55,330 bases of DNA from Candidatus Rokuibacteriota bacterium (GTDB lineage: Bacteria; Methylomirabilota; Methylomirabilia; Rokubacteriales; CSP1-6). The number at the start of each line of letters is the position of its first letter. Positions within the stretch are counted from its first letter, which is position 1. Both the position numbers and the translations under genes were made by a program. Positions 27,916-36,302 of the stretch are shown here, in pieces. The notes beneath the pieces were generated by a model. It ran no database searches. It had not been told where the DNA came from and saw only the letters and a program-made list of their open reading frames with translations. The stretch is from the NCBI GenBank assembly GCA_003221615.1, contig QHSQ01000131.1:1-55330 (forward strand). Reading direction: 5' to 3'.

Positions 27916-28359
27916 ATGAAGGTCATCCTGCTGGACGACGTCACGAAGGTGGGGCGCCGGGGCGAAGTCCGCGACGTGTCCGACGGATACGCGCGGAACT
28001 TCCTGATCCCCAAGAAGCTCGCGCTCTCGGCGACCGCCGGGAATCTCAAAAACCTCGAGCACATCAAGCGGCAGCAGGACGCGAAGGCCGACCGCGTCAA
28101 GGCCGACGCGGAGTCACTGCGCGCGAAGATCGAAGCGCTGGTCTACGAGGAGCGCCGCCAGGCCTCCGAGGAAGGCAAGCTCTTCGGCTCGGTCACGTCG
28201 CAGGACATCGCCGACTTCCTCGGCACGCGCGGTGTTCCGATGGACCGCAAGCGCATCACGCTCGACGAGCCGATCAAGGCTCTCGGCGAGCATTCGGTCT
28301 CCATGCGGCTGCACCCGGACGTCGTCGCACAGCTGCGGGTCAACGTCGTCCGCGAATAG
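27916..28359 (+). CDS. rplI: 50S ribosomal protein L9
   Basis: 147 residues, ATG 27916. N-terminal domain MKVILLDDVTKVGRRGEVRD and SDGYARNFLIPKKLAL, long connecting helix rich in Lys/Glu/Ala, and C-terminal domain LFGSVTSQDIADFL, RITLDEPIKALGEHSV. Last gene of the operon, followed by a clear terminator. Confidence 0.98.
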   Translation: MKVILLDDVTKVGRRGEVRDVSDGYARNFLIPKKLALSATAGNLKNLEHIKRQQDAKADRVKADAESLRAKIEALVYEERRQASEEGKLFGSVTSQDIADFLGTRGVPMDRKRITLDEPIKALGEHSVSMRLHPDVVAQLRVNVVRE

Positions 28360-28397
28360 CGGCGTAGTCCGCGCATAGGGCGTATCGTAACAGCCGG

Positions 28398-28428
28398 CCC
28401 CCGAGCTCACTCGGGGGTCGCTTTTTTC
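28398..28428 (+). terminator. Rho-independent terminator after rplI
   Basis: Stem CCCCCGAG/CTCGGGGG (28398-28405 and 28410-28417) with CTCA loop, then TCGCTTTTTTCT. It ends the ribosomal operon and isolates dnaB. Confidence 0.95.
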
Positions 28429-28440
28429 TATTCACTCGCG

Positions 28441-28489
28441 ATCCACTCACCATCCACCGCCTTTCGGCGGATATCCACCGGATGTCCAC
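28441..28489 (+). repeat. Four helically phased (A/G)TCCAC direct repeats upstream of dnaB
   Basis: ATCCAC at 28441, 28452 and 28473 and GTCCAC at 28484: starts are 11, 21 and 11 bp apart, so all face one side of the helix. The core is contained in the DnaA box TTATCCACA, but no copy is a full match. They lie just upstream of the dnaB promoter. Confidence 0.55.
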
Positions 28490-28527
28490 GGATCGTGCCA
28501 CCGAACTCGCCTTTCGTCTAAATTCTA

Positions 28528-28555
28528 TTGACGATCGGGGACGCTCCGCTACGAT
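28528..28555 (+). promoter_or_regulatory. dnaB promoter
   Basis: -35 TTGACG (28528-28533), 16-bp spacer, -10 TACGAT (28550-28555), 29 bp before the dnaB ATG. Independent of the terminated rplI operon. Confidence 0.65.
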
Positions 28556-28584
28556 GCATCGATGGTCAGCGGTGGCTTCCGTCG

Positions 28585-31002
28585 ATGAGTCGTCTCGAAG
28601 TCCCGACGAGAATCCCGCCGCACAACCTGGACGCGGAGCGCGCGGTCCTGGGCGCGATCCTCCTCGAAGGCCGCGAGACCTTGCCGCGGGTGATCGAGCT
28701 GCTCAAGGCCTCGGATTTCTACACCGAGGCGCATCGGCTGACCTATCAGGCCATGCTCACGCTCTTCAATCGGAGCGAGCCCGTCGACGTCCTGACCCTG
28801 ACCGAGGAGCTCCGCCGCGGCGACCAGCTCGAGCACGTGGGCGGACCCGCCGCGCTGGCCCTGCTCGTCGAGCAGGGATCGATCTCGGCGTACCTCAGCT
28901 CGTATGCGTCGATCGTCCGGGACATGGCGGTGCTCCGCGAGCTGATCCAGACCTCCAGCCAGATCATCGCGCAGGCGTTCGAAGCCAAGGAAGACGTGCA
29001 GACCCTGGTGGACGACGCCGAGCGAAGGATCTTCAGCCTCGCTGAGCGCCGTCTCGAAGGGAGTGCGCTCCCGATCGGCAAGATCCTCCGGAACACCTTC
29101 GAGTACATCGAGCGGCTCTACGAGCGGAAGGAGCACGTCACCGGCGTCGCGACTGGCTTCGAGAAGCTCGATCTCGAGACCTCGGGCTTCCAGCCCTCGG
29201 ACTTCATCATCATCGCCGGACGACCGAGCATGGGCAAGGCCCAGCCGCTCGACGCGAAGGTCAAGACGACGACGGGATGGACGCGCATGGGTGATCTGCG
29301 GCTGGGCGACGAGCTCGCGTCCGTGGATGGGCGGCGCTCGCGCGTGAGCGGGATCTTTCCTCAGGGGGTGCGGCCGGTCTATCGCGTGCGGTTCTCGGAC
29401 GGTCGATCGACGACCTGTACGGGCGAGCATCTCTGGCGCGTCTACTCTCGAGGCTGGTCCGAGCCCCGGGTGCTCGAGACGGACCAGGTCGCGGAGCTGC
29501 TGCGGAGGAAACGCTACCAGCACCGACTGTGGATCGACGCGCCAACCGGAGAATTCGGCCACGCGGAAGAGCTCCCCATCGAGCCATACGTGCTGGGCGC
29601 GCTGCTCGGTGAGGGAACGCTGTCGGGCAGTAGCCTCCGATTCTCGACCGCCCAGAGCGAGACGCTGGATCGCATCCTCGAGCGGGCTGCTCCGGCTTTC
29701 GCCCTGCGCGCCGCGGGAGGTTACGACCGGCGCATCGTCCAGAGCGCGGGCGCGCACCGTGCTGGTGTCGCCGGGGTAACGCCGAACGGACTGACGGACG
29801 CGCTCCGGCATCTCGGTCTCTGGGGATGCCGCGCCGAGGCGAAGTTCATTCCCGAGGTCTACCTGAACGCGCCGCGCGCTGACCGCGTCGAGCTCCTGCG
29901 CGGCCTGATGGATACGGACGGATGGGTCGAGCGCCGGGGAAGCATGCGCTTCTGCTCGACCAGTGAGCGACTGGCACGGCAGGTGGCTGATCTCGTCCGC
30001 TCCCTGGGCGGGTGGTGCTCGGTTCGCAGCCGACACACGACGTATAGCTCCGGCGGCGTCAGGGAGCGTGGCCGCCCGGCGTTCGTGTGCAACATTCACC
30101 ATCCCGATCCCAAGGCGATGCTCCACCTGTCCGTCAAGCGCGACCGCGCGCTCTCGGCGCCTCGACGGCGGTGGCGGCCGGTGTTCGAGACGATCGAGCC
30201 CGTCGGCGCGGCGGAGACGCAATGCATCGCCGTCACGCATCCGTCGCGGCTCTACGTGACGGACGACTACGTCGTCACCCACAACACGGCCTTCGCGCTG
30301 AACGTCGCCCAGCACGTCGGCATCGCGCTGCACGGCAAGGTGCTCGTGCTGAGCCTCGAGATGTCGTCGCAGCAGATCGTGCAGCGCATGCTCTGCTCCG
30401 AGGCGAAGGTGGACTCGCAGGCGGTGCGGACGGGGTATCTGACCTCGGCGGACTGGCATCGGCTCACGGCCGCGGCGGGCCGGCTCTCGGAAGCGTCCAT
30501 CTTCATCGACGACAGCCCCGGGCTCACCGTCCTCGAGGCGCGGGCCAAGGCGCGGCGGATGAAAGCCGAGCACGGGCTCGACCTGCTGGTCATCGACTAT
30601 CTCCAGCTCATGCGCGGCCGCGCCTCGATGGAGAGCCGTCAGCAGGAGATCTCGGAGATCTCGCGCTCGCTCAAGGCGCTCGCGAAGGAGCTGAACGTCC
30701 CGGTGGTGGCGCTCTCGCAGCTGTCGCGCGCGGTCGAAGCGCGTCAGGCGCGCGACTTCAAGCCGCAGCTCTCGGATCTTCGCGAATCGGGTGCGCTCGA
30801 GCAGGACGCAGACGTGATCCTGTTCCTGTACCGGCAATCGCAGTACAAGGAGGACCTGCCGCCGGACGAGAAGAACATCGCCGAGGTCATCATCGGCAAG
30901 CAGCGCAACGGCCCGGTGGGCACCGTGCGGGTCGTGTTCCTGCCGCAGTACGCGCGCTTCGAGAACGTCGCGGAACAGCATCGGCAGCCCCAGCCGTTTT
31001 AG
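28585..31002 (+). CDS. dnaB: Replicative DNA helicase DnaB containing an intein
   Basis: Precursor of 805 residues from ATG 28585; removal of the 349-residue intein gives a normal helicase of 456. N-terminal domain (PPHNLDAERAVLGAILLE) binds primase and loader; the RecA-like domain has Walker A GRPSMGK-T split by the intein after K218, then TAFALNVAQHVG, LEMSSQQIVQRML, Walker B LLVIDYLQLM, SLKALAKELNVPVVALSQLS and LRESGALEQDADVILFLYR. Because the Walker A lysine and threonine are separated in the precursor, ATPase activity depends on splicing. Followed 21 bp later by a KimA-type permease. Confidence 0.97.
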   Translation: MSRLEVPTRIPPHNLDAERAVLGAILLEGRETLPRVIELLKASDFYTEAHRLTYQAMLTLFNRSEPVDVLTLTEELRRGDQLEHVGGPAALALLVEQGSISAYLSSYASIVRDMAVLRELIQTSSQIIAQAFEAKEDVQTLVDDAERRIFSLAERRLEGSALPIGKILRNTFEYIERLYERKEHVTGVATGFEKLDLETSGFQPSDFIIIAGRPSMGKAQPLDAKVKTTTGWTRMGDLRLGDELASVDGRRSRVSGIFPQGVRPVYRVRFSDGRSTTCTGEHLWRVYSRGWSEPRVLETDQVAELLRRKRYQHRLWIDAPTGEFGHAEELPIEPYVLGALLGEGTLSGSSLRFSTAQSETLDRILERAAPAFALRAAGGYDRRIVQSAGAHRAGVAGVTPNGLTDALRHLGLWGCRAEAKFIPEVYLNAPRADRVELLRGLMDTDGWVERRGSMRFCSTSERLARQVADLVRSLGGWCSVRSRHTTYSSGGVRERGRPAFVCNIHHPDPKAMLHLSVKRDRALSAPRRRWRPVFETIEPVGAAETQCIAVTHPSRLYVTDDYVVTHNTAFALNVAQHVGIALHGKVLVLSLEMSSQQIVQRMLCSEAKVDSQAVRTGYLTSADWHRLTAAAGRLSEASIFIDDSPGLTVLEARAKARRMKAEHGLDLLVIDYLQLMRGRASMESRQQEISEISRSLKALAKELNVPVVALSQLSRAVEARQARDFKPQLSDLRESGALEQDADVILFLYRQSQYKEDLPPDEKNIAEVIIGKQRNGPVGTVRVVFLPQYARFENVAEQHRQPQPF
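29239..30285 (+). mobile_element. Class 3 intein with LAGLIDADG homing endonuclease in DnaB
   Basis: 349 residues, from A1 (AQPLDAKVKTTTGWTRMGDL) to terminal H348-N349, followed by extein Thr. No Cys/Ser/Thr at position 1; instead the class 3 triad is visible: W66 in TGEHLW (block B, with H64), C329 in TQCIAV (block F) and T347 in VVTHN (block G). Class 3 inteins start splicing from the block F cysteine. The endonuclease half has both LAGLIDADG-like motifs, LGALLGEGTL near residue 119 and LLRGLMDTDGW near residue 218, each retaining an acidic residue, so homing may still be active. Insertion is at the conserved Walker A site. Confidence 0.92.
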
Positions 31003-31023
31003 ATCTTCCGCGCGGCTCGTCGT

Positions 31024-32856
31024 ATGATGAGCCCCGTGCGTTTGAGTCGGCTGAAGCGTCTGTTCGTCGGGAGTCCGCTCCCGACCGCGCAGTCACGCCA
31101 CGAACGGCTCGCGAGGTCGACCGCGCTCGCGGTCTTCGCCTCGGACGCCCTCTCCTCCGTCGCGTACGCCACCGAAGAGATCTTGTTGGTGCTGGTGCTG
31201 GCCGGTACCGCCGCGCTGAGCTATTCGATCCCGATCAGCATCGCGATCGCGGTCCTGATCGCGATCGTCGTCTCGTCGTATCGGCAGACGATCCGCGCGT
31301 ACCCGCAAGGCGGCGGTGCCTACATCGTGAGCAAGGACAACCTCGGCGTGCCCGCCGGGCTGGTGGCCGGCGCGGCCCTCCTGATCGACTACGTGCTCAC
31401 GGTAGCGGTGAGCGCCGCCGCCGGCATCGCCGCGCTCACGTCCGCCGTTCCGGCCCTCTTCCCGTACCGGCCGGGGCTCTGCGTGGCCGCGGTCGTCGCC
31501 ATCGCTGTCGCAAACCTCCGCGGTATCCGTGAGTCGGGCAAGATCTTCGCGGCGCCGACCTATCTCTTCATCGGTAGCCTCGGAGTCCTGATCATCTACG
31601 GCGGGCTCGGCGCGGTCTTCGACTTTCTCCCGGAGGCGCCCTATCAGCGGCATCCGCCCGGTCTGGAGGGCGTCGGGCTCTTTCTGTTCTTGCGGGCGTT
31701 CGCGTCGGGCTGCACCGCGCTCACCGGGGTGGAGGCCGTCTCCGACGGCGTGCCGGCGTTCAAGCCGCCGGAAGCCCACAACGCGCGGATCGTGCTGACG
31801 GTGCTCGGCGTGATCCTGATCGTGCTCTTCCTCGGCATCACCTTCCTGGCGTACGACTTCGGCATCGCGCCGCGCCACGAGGAGACGGTGGTGTCGCAGC
31901 TGGCGCGCCACGTCTTCGGCGGCGGCGCGCTCTATTTCGAGATCCAGGCGGTCACGATGCTGATCCTGCTCCTTGCCGCCAACACGTCCTTCGCCGATTT
32001 TCCGCGGCTGTCGTTCTTCCTGGCCCGCGACCGCTTCATCCCGCGCCAGTTCGCGACGCAGGGCGACCGACTCGTCTTCTCCAACGGCATCCTGATCCTG
32101 AGCGGACTCGCCGCGCTCCTGCTCGTGATCTTCGGCGGCGACACCCACGCGCTGATCCCGCTCTACGCGGTCGGCGTCTTCCTGTCCTTCACGCTCTCGC
32201 AGGCGAGCATGGTGCGGCGCTGGCTCCGGCAGAAAGAAGAAGGCTGGTGGTGGCGCTGGTGGCTCAACGCGATCGGTGCGCTCGTGACGGGCCTGGTGAT
32301 GATCACGATCGCCGCCACGAAGTTCACGCACGGCGCGTGGATCGTGGTCCTGTTGATTCCGACGCTCGTGGCGGTGTTCGTGATGGTGCACCGCCATTAC
32401 GAGGAAGTCGCGGTGCAGCTCTCGCTCGACGCCTTCTCACCGCCGCCGCCGATGACCAACACCGTGCTGGTCCTGGTCGGCGACATCCATCGCGGGGTCA
32501 TCAAGGCGATCCAGTACGCCAAGACACTCTCACCCAACGCGAAGGCGGTGTTCGTGGAGACCGATCCCGACCGCACGCGCAGGCTGGAGGAGAAGTGGGG
32601 CCGGTACGGCATGGGCGTGCCGCTGATCGTGCTGACCTCGCCCTACCGCTCGCTGCTCGGGCCCTTGACCAAGTACGTCGACCACCTGCAGAGCCAGGGC
32701 GAGAATCACGTCGTGACGATCGTACTGCCCGAGTTCATTCCGGCCCGGTGGTGGCAGCTCGGGCTCCACAACCAGACCGCGTTCCTCATCAAGGGCGCGA
32801 TGCTGTTCCGCAAGAACGTCATCGTCACCGACGTCCCGTACCATCTGGTTCACTGA
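31024..32856 (+). CDS. kimA: KimA-type potassium permease (APC superfamily)
   Basis: 610-residue transporter with about twelve membrane segments and a cytoplasmic C-terminal domain of roughly 140 residues. It matches the Bacillus subtilis KimA pattern along its length: LARSTALAVFASDALSSVAY, YRQTIRAYPQGGGAYIVSKD, LRAFASGCTALTGVEAVSDG, LAANTSFADFPRLSFFLARD and the C-terminal ALHNQTAFLI-like LGLHNQTAFLIKGAMLF. KimA is a proton-coupled K+ importer controlled by c-di-AMP. ATG 31024 or 31027. Only 21 bp from dnaB, so probably co-transcribed, leaving no room for the c-di-AMP riboswitch known upstream of B. subtilis kimA. Confidence 0.85.
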   Translation: MMSPVRLSRLKRLFVGSPLPTAQSRHERLARSTALAVFASDALSSVAYATEEILLVLVLAGTAALSYSIPISIAIAVLIAIVVSSYRQTIRAYPQGGGAYIVSKDNLGVPAGLVAGAALLIDYVLTVAVSAAAGIAALTSAVPALFPYRPGLCVAAVVAIAVANLRGIRESGKIFAAPTYLFIGSLGVLIIYGGLGAVFDFLPEAPYQRHPPGLEGVGLFLFLRAFASGCTALTGVEAVSDGVPAFKPPEAHNARIVLTVLGVILIVLFLGITFLAYDFGIAPRHEETVVSQLARHVFGGGALYFEIQAVTMLILLLAANTSFADFPRLSFFLARDRFIPRQFATQGDRLVFSNGILILSGLAALLLVIFGGDTHALIPLYAVGVFLSFTLSQASMVRRWLRQKEEGWWWRWWLNAIGALVTGLVMITIAATKFTHGAWIVVLLIPTLVAVFVMVHRHYEEVAVQLSLDAFSPPPPMTNTVLVLVGDIHRGVIKAIQYAKTLSPNAKAVFVETDPDRTRRLEEKWGRYGMGVPLIVLTSPYRSLLGPLTKYVDHLQSQGENHVVTIVLPEFIPARWWQLGLHNQTAFLIKGAMLFRKNVIVTDVPYHLVH

Positions 32857-32861
32857 GGCGG

Positions 32862-32881
32862 CGACCGCGCTCGCGCGGTCG
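32862..32881. terminator. Hairpin between convergent ends
   Basis: CGACCGCG/CGCGGTCG stem of 8 bp with CTCG loop, 6 bp after the kimA stop and 2 bp before the end of the opposing small ORF. No T-tract; possibly bidirectional. Confidence 0.5.
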
Positions 32882-32883
32882 AC

Positions 32884-33072
32884 TCAGAGAGCCAGACGGC
32901 GACCCGGCTCGACGGCGTCGACCTCGATCGACGGCGCGACGTCCCGCACGGTCGCCACGAACTCGGCGGGGGAGCGCGAGCGGAGCCCGATGAAGTCGCC
33001 GGTATCCTCGGTCGCGCTCCCGCGGGAACCATGACGCCACCCAGCCGAGTCCACGTACAAGGCGGCGGGCAA
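32884..33072 (-). CDS. Possible small unrecognised protein or gene remnant
   Basis: 62-codon frame from TTG 33072 with strongly G/C-rich third positions and sensible composition (VDSAGWRHGSRG, GDFIGLRSRSPAEFVATVRD, VEVDAVEPGRRLAL-like end). I recognise no family. The frame is open further upstream but runs antisense into alkA. It reads like the C-terminal part of a larger protein, so it could be a remnant. A hairpin follows its stop. Confidence 0.35.
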   Translation of the reverse strand: MPAALYVDSAGWRHGSRGSATEDTGDFIGLRSRSPAEFVATVRDVAPSIEVDAVEPGRRLAL

Positions 33073-33107
33073 CTCTCTGGTACACTCGAAAGCCGCGTGG
33101 TCACCCG

Positions 33108-34025
33108 ATGAAAATCGTCCTGGCTCCCGACGGTCCTCTGGACGCCCGCGGGACGCTCGCACGCTACCACCTCTGGGGAGAGGATCCGACGAACCGGATC
33201 GCACGCGACGTTTTCCGTCGCGTGCTCCGACACGGCGGCCGGCTCGTCCCGTACGAGGTGCGGTGGAGCGGGCCCGTGGACGACACGCGGGTCACGATTC
33301 GGCTGCCGGGCGCGGACGCCGCCGTCGGCGCTGCGGTCGTCGGGGAAGTGCGCCGCCTTCTCGGTCTCGAACTCGATCTCATCGCGTTCTATCGGATGGC
33401 GAAGTCCGACCCGGCGCTGGCCACGCTCGTCGAGCCGCTCTACGGATTGCGTCCCACGCTCGCGCCCACGCCGTTCGAGATGCTGATCGGATCGATCACG
33501 GCTCAGCAGGTCAACCTGTCGTTCGCGTTCGCCTGCCGCGCGCGGCTCGTGCGTCGATTCGGGACGCCGGTGTCGGTCGGTCGCGAGACGGTGTGGGCGT
33601 TCCCGGAGGCCGCGCGACTCGCGGTGGTGCGCGTGCGGGAGCTCCGGGCGCTGAAATACTCGACGCGGAAGGCCGAGTACATCCGCGATCTCGCGCGGGC
33701 GGTCGTCTCCGGCACGCTGGACCTCGAGGCGGTCTGCGCGGCTGAATCAGCGCTGGTCATCGAGCAGCTCACGGCGCTCCGCGGTCTCGGCCGCTGGACC
33801 GCGGACTGGTTCCTCGCCCGCTGCCTGGGCCGTGGCGACGTCTGCCCGGCCGGCGATCTCGCGGTCCGCAAGGCGTTCGACCACTTCTACGGTCGCGGGA
33901 GGACGTTGAGCGAGAAGGCGATCCGGCGCCGCGCGCGCGCGTGGGGCGAGCACCAGAACCTGGCGGTGCACTATCTCCTGGCCGGGATGCGCCTGCAACG
34001 TCCGGCGGTCGGCGGCGGGACGTGA
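33108..34025 (+). CDS. alkA: DNA-3-methyladenine glycosylase II (AlkA type)
   Basis: Base-excision glycosylase, 305 residues, ATG. An N-terminal beta domain is followed by the HhH-GPD fold: LIGSITAQQVNLSFAFACRARL, the hairpin LTALRGLGRWTADWFLARCLG, and GDLAVRKAF with the catalytic Asp. Removes alkylated purines. Overlaps the next gene (GTGA), suggesting translational coupling in an alkA-DUF971-MFS unit. Confidence 0.9.
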   Translation: MKIVLAPDGPLDARGTLARYHLWGEDPTNRIARDVFRRVLRHGGRLVPYEVRWSGPVDDTRVTIRLPGADAAVGAAVVGEVRRLLGLELDLIAFYRMAKSDPALATLVEPLYGLRPTLAPTPFEMLIGSITAQQVNLSFAFACRARLVRRFGTPVSVGRETVWAFPEAARLAVVRVRELRALKYSTRKAEYIRDLARAVVSGTLDLEAVCAAESALVIEQLTALRGLGRWTADWFLARCLGRGDVCPAGDLAVRKAFDHFYGRGRTLSEKAIRRRARAWGEHQNLAVHYLLAGMRLQRPAVGGGT

Positions 34026-34348
34026 AGAAGACGACCGGCCTCAAGATCATCGGCCAGCCCGATCCCGGCGTTCCCAAGGACGTGCATCTCGTCGGGCGAT
34101 ATGCGCTCGGGGTGGACTGGGCCGATGGCCACGGATCGATCTATCCCTTCGAGCGCCTCCGGCTCGATTGCGCGTGCGGTCGGTGCGGCGCGCTCGAACA
34201 GCTGGCCTCGGAGATGACGTGGCCGGCCGAGATCAAGCGGACCGACGAGGGGCTGCGCGTGACGTGGGTCGATCAGCACGCGAGCCTCTATCCCTATCCC
34301 GTACTGCGCGGGCTGTGTCGGTGCGCCGGCTGCACCGGCGGCCACTGA
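34022..34348 (+). CDS. DUF971 (gamma-butyrobetaine hydroxylase-like N-domain) protein
   Basis: 108 residues from GTG 34022. DUF971 features: LVGRYALGVDWADGHGSIYPFERLR (the LxV-x-W-xDGH-SxY pattern), CACGRCGA and CRCAGCTGGH pairs that may bind metal. Stand-alone DUF971 proteins are often linked to Fe-S biogenesis or Mrp/ApbC proteins; no specific role is shown here. Start overlaps the alkA stop, stop overlaps the MFS start (TGATG). Confidence 0.85.
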   Translation: MKKTTGLKIIGQPDPGVPKDVHLVGRYALGVDWADGHGSIYPFERLRLDCACGRCGALEQLASEMTWPAEIKRTDEGLRVTWVDQHASLYPYPVLRGLCRCAGCTGGH

Positions 34349-35763
34349 TGAACGAGGAAGCGCGCAAGCGCTGGGTTTTCCTCGGCATCATGCTGTCCAT
34401 CTTTCTGGCGGCGATCGAGTCGACCGTCGTCGCGACCGCGATGCCGACGGTGGTGGCGAGTCTCGGCGGCATTCGGATCTACTCGTGGGTCTTCTCGGGG
34501 TTTCTGCTGACCCAGACCGTGACGATGCCGCTCTGGGGCCGCTTCTCCGATCTCTACGGCCGGCGGCCGGTCTATCTGGCGGGGCTCGCGACCTTTCTGG
34601 CCGGCTCGGCGCTGTCGGGCGCTTCCCAGAACATGGTGCAGCTGATCGTGTTCCGGATGGTGCAGGGATTGGGCGCCGGCGCGTTGATGACTCTCGGGTA
34701 CACGATCATCGGCGAGCTGTTCGGTCTGGAGCGGCGCGCGCGCATGCAGGGCTACATCTCGAGCGTGTGGGGACTCGCGTCGCTGATGGGCCCATGGGCG
34801 GGCGGGCTCCTCACCGATCACGTGTCCTGGCGCTGGGTCTTCTACATCAATCTGCCGTTCGGCGCGGTCGCGATGGCCTTGATCGCGGGCGCGTTGACCG
34901 GGGTCTCGAAGCCCGCGCGGCGACCGGTCGTGGACGGCATGGGCGTGGGACTCTTCGCGGCCGGAGTCTCCGCGCTCCTGCTCGGGATCGTCGAGGCCGG
35001 GCGGGTGGGATCCTGGTCCCAGATCGAGGTCGTCGGGCTCCTGGGCCTGGGGGTGATCGTGCTCGCCGCGTTCGTCGCGGTGGAGCGGCGTGCCGTGGAG
35101 CCGATCGTGCCGCTTCGATTGTTCGGGAACCGGATGGTCCTGGCCGCCGTCATCACGCGGTTCCTGGCCGGCATGGCGATGTTCGGGGCGCTCTCCTTTG
35201 TCCCGCTCTTCCTGCAGTCGGTCACGGGTGCGTCGGCAACGCGCGCGGGCCTCGTCCTCACGCCGTTCGTGCTCGGATGGGTGGTGATGTCGGTGGTGAG
35301 CGCGCGCCTGGTCCTGCGTGTCGGCTACCGGACCGTCGTGGTGATCGGCATGGCCAGCCTCACCGTGGCGTTCCTGCTCTTCTGGCGGTGGTCGGTGACG
35401 CTCACGTCGGCCAGCGCGATGGTCGACGTTCTTCTGGCGGGTATCGGCATGGGGATGGTCGTGGTGCCGATGTTGATCGCCGTCCAGAGCGTCGTCGCGC
35501 GGAGCGATCTCGGCGCCGCGACGTCGCTGACGCAGTTCTTCATGTCAATCGGCGGCGCGCTGGGCCTCTCGCTCATGGGCGCCGTGATGTCGCAACGGCT
35601 CCACGCCGGACTGCCGATGGTCGAGGCGCTGCACGGGGTCTTCGTGGTGGGCGCGGCGGTCTGCGTCGCGGCGCTCGCGTCCGCGTTCATGGTGCCGTCC
35701 GGCCGCGCGCAGGACCTGGCCCGGAGCGAAATGCGCGGCGAGCCGACGCGTGTGGGAGGATGA
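34348..35763 (+). CDS. MFS drug exporter, DHA2/EmrB-QacA family
   Basis: 471 residues with 14 predicted membrane segments. Motif A-type GRFSDLYGRRPVYLAG, motif C-type region GLASLMGPWAGGLLTDHVSWRWVFYINLPFG, and N-terminal AIESTVVATAMPTVVASLGG, all characteristic of proton-driven multidrug exporters of the DHA2 branch. Substrate unknown. No membrane-fusion partner adjoins it. Confidence 0.92.
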   Translation: MNEEARKRWVFLGIMLSIFLAAIESTVVATAMPTVVASLGGIRIYSWVFSGFLLTQTVTMPLWGRFSDLYGRRPVYLAGLATFLAGSALSGASQNMVQLIVFRMVQGLGAGALMTLGYTIIGELFGLERRARMQGYISSVWGLASLMGPWAGGLLTDHVSWRWVFYINLPFGAVAMALIAGALTGVSKPARRPVVDGMGVGLFAAGVSALLLGIVEAGRVGSWSQIEVVGLLGLGVIVLAAFVAVERRAVEPIVPLRLFGNRMVLAAVITRFLAGMAMFGALSFVPLFLQSVTGASATRAGLVLTPFVLGWVVMSVVSARLVLRVGYRTVVVIGMASLTVAFLLFWRWSVTLTSASAMVDVLLAGIGMGMVVVPMLIAVQSVVARSDLGAATSLTQFFMSIGGALGLSLMGAVMSQRLHAGLPMVEALHGVFVVGAAVCVAALASAFMVPSGRAQDLARSEMRGEPTRVGG

Positions 35764-35766
35764 GTC

Positions 35767-36273
35767 ATGGCGGGTGACGCGCCGCTTCTCGAGCGGTTGG
35801 CCAAGCTCCCGGCGGTGCCGGCGGCGGCGGCCGTGGAGCTCCTCGAGCGGCTCAGGCAACCCCAGACCGATCCGGTCATCGGGCCGCTCTTCGGCGTCGA
35901 CGAGGACGGCGACGTGGGCGTGAGCCCACTGGTTCCAACGGTGCTCAAGCAGCTCGGCGATCGCAAGGAGCTGACGTGCTACGCGGCGCTGATCGAGGGC
36001 CTCACCGGGATCTGGAACGCCGCGGTCCGCGCCGCGGTCGTGGCGCGGCTGCGCGCGTCGGGGCTGCCGGCGGACGACCTGCTGCTGAAGCTCGGAGCGC
36101 TGTCGCCCACGCTGGGCTTCGCCGCTGAGAAGCCGGAGTGGGCGCGTGAGTGGCTCGCCGATCCATTCACGCAGGATGCGCTGCTTGTCCAGCAGTGCGT
36201 GGTCCGCATGCTGCTGGCCTTGCGCACCATGGCCGACGCTCGCGCCGGAGAGCTGACGACGACGATCGGGTGA
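35767..36273 (+). CDS. Hypothetical helical protein
   Basis: 168 residues, ATG, 3 bp after the MFS gene and so in the same transcription unit. Mostly alpha-helical, Leu/Ala-rich, no signal peptide or membrane segment. Noticeable stretches are LLERLRQPQTDPVIGPLFGV, TCYAALIEGLTGIWNAAVRA and QDALLVQQCVVRMLLALRTM. I do not recognise a family. GC-rich third positions and tight spacing support that it is real. Confidence 0.7.
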   Translation: MAGDAPLLERLAKLPAVPAAAAVELLERLRQPQTDPVIGPLFGVDEDGDVGVSPLVPTVLKQLGDRKELTCYAALIEGLTGIWNAAVRAAVVARLRASGLPADDLLLKLGALSPTLGFAAEKPEWAREWLADPFTQDALLVQQCVVRMLLALRTMADARAGELTTTIG

Positions 36274-36302
36274 CGAGACATTCGAGACCAGGAGAGGTGA
36301 CC

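Noticed and set aside
28549..30981. 810-codon minus-strand frame opposite dnaB
   Set aside because: Shadow of the DnaB and intein coding strand with no recognisable domain.
31003..31023. c-di-AMP (ydaO-type) riboswitch before kimA
   Set aside because: The gap to dnaB is only 21 bp, far too short for this riboswitch.
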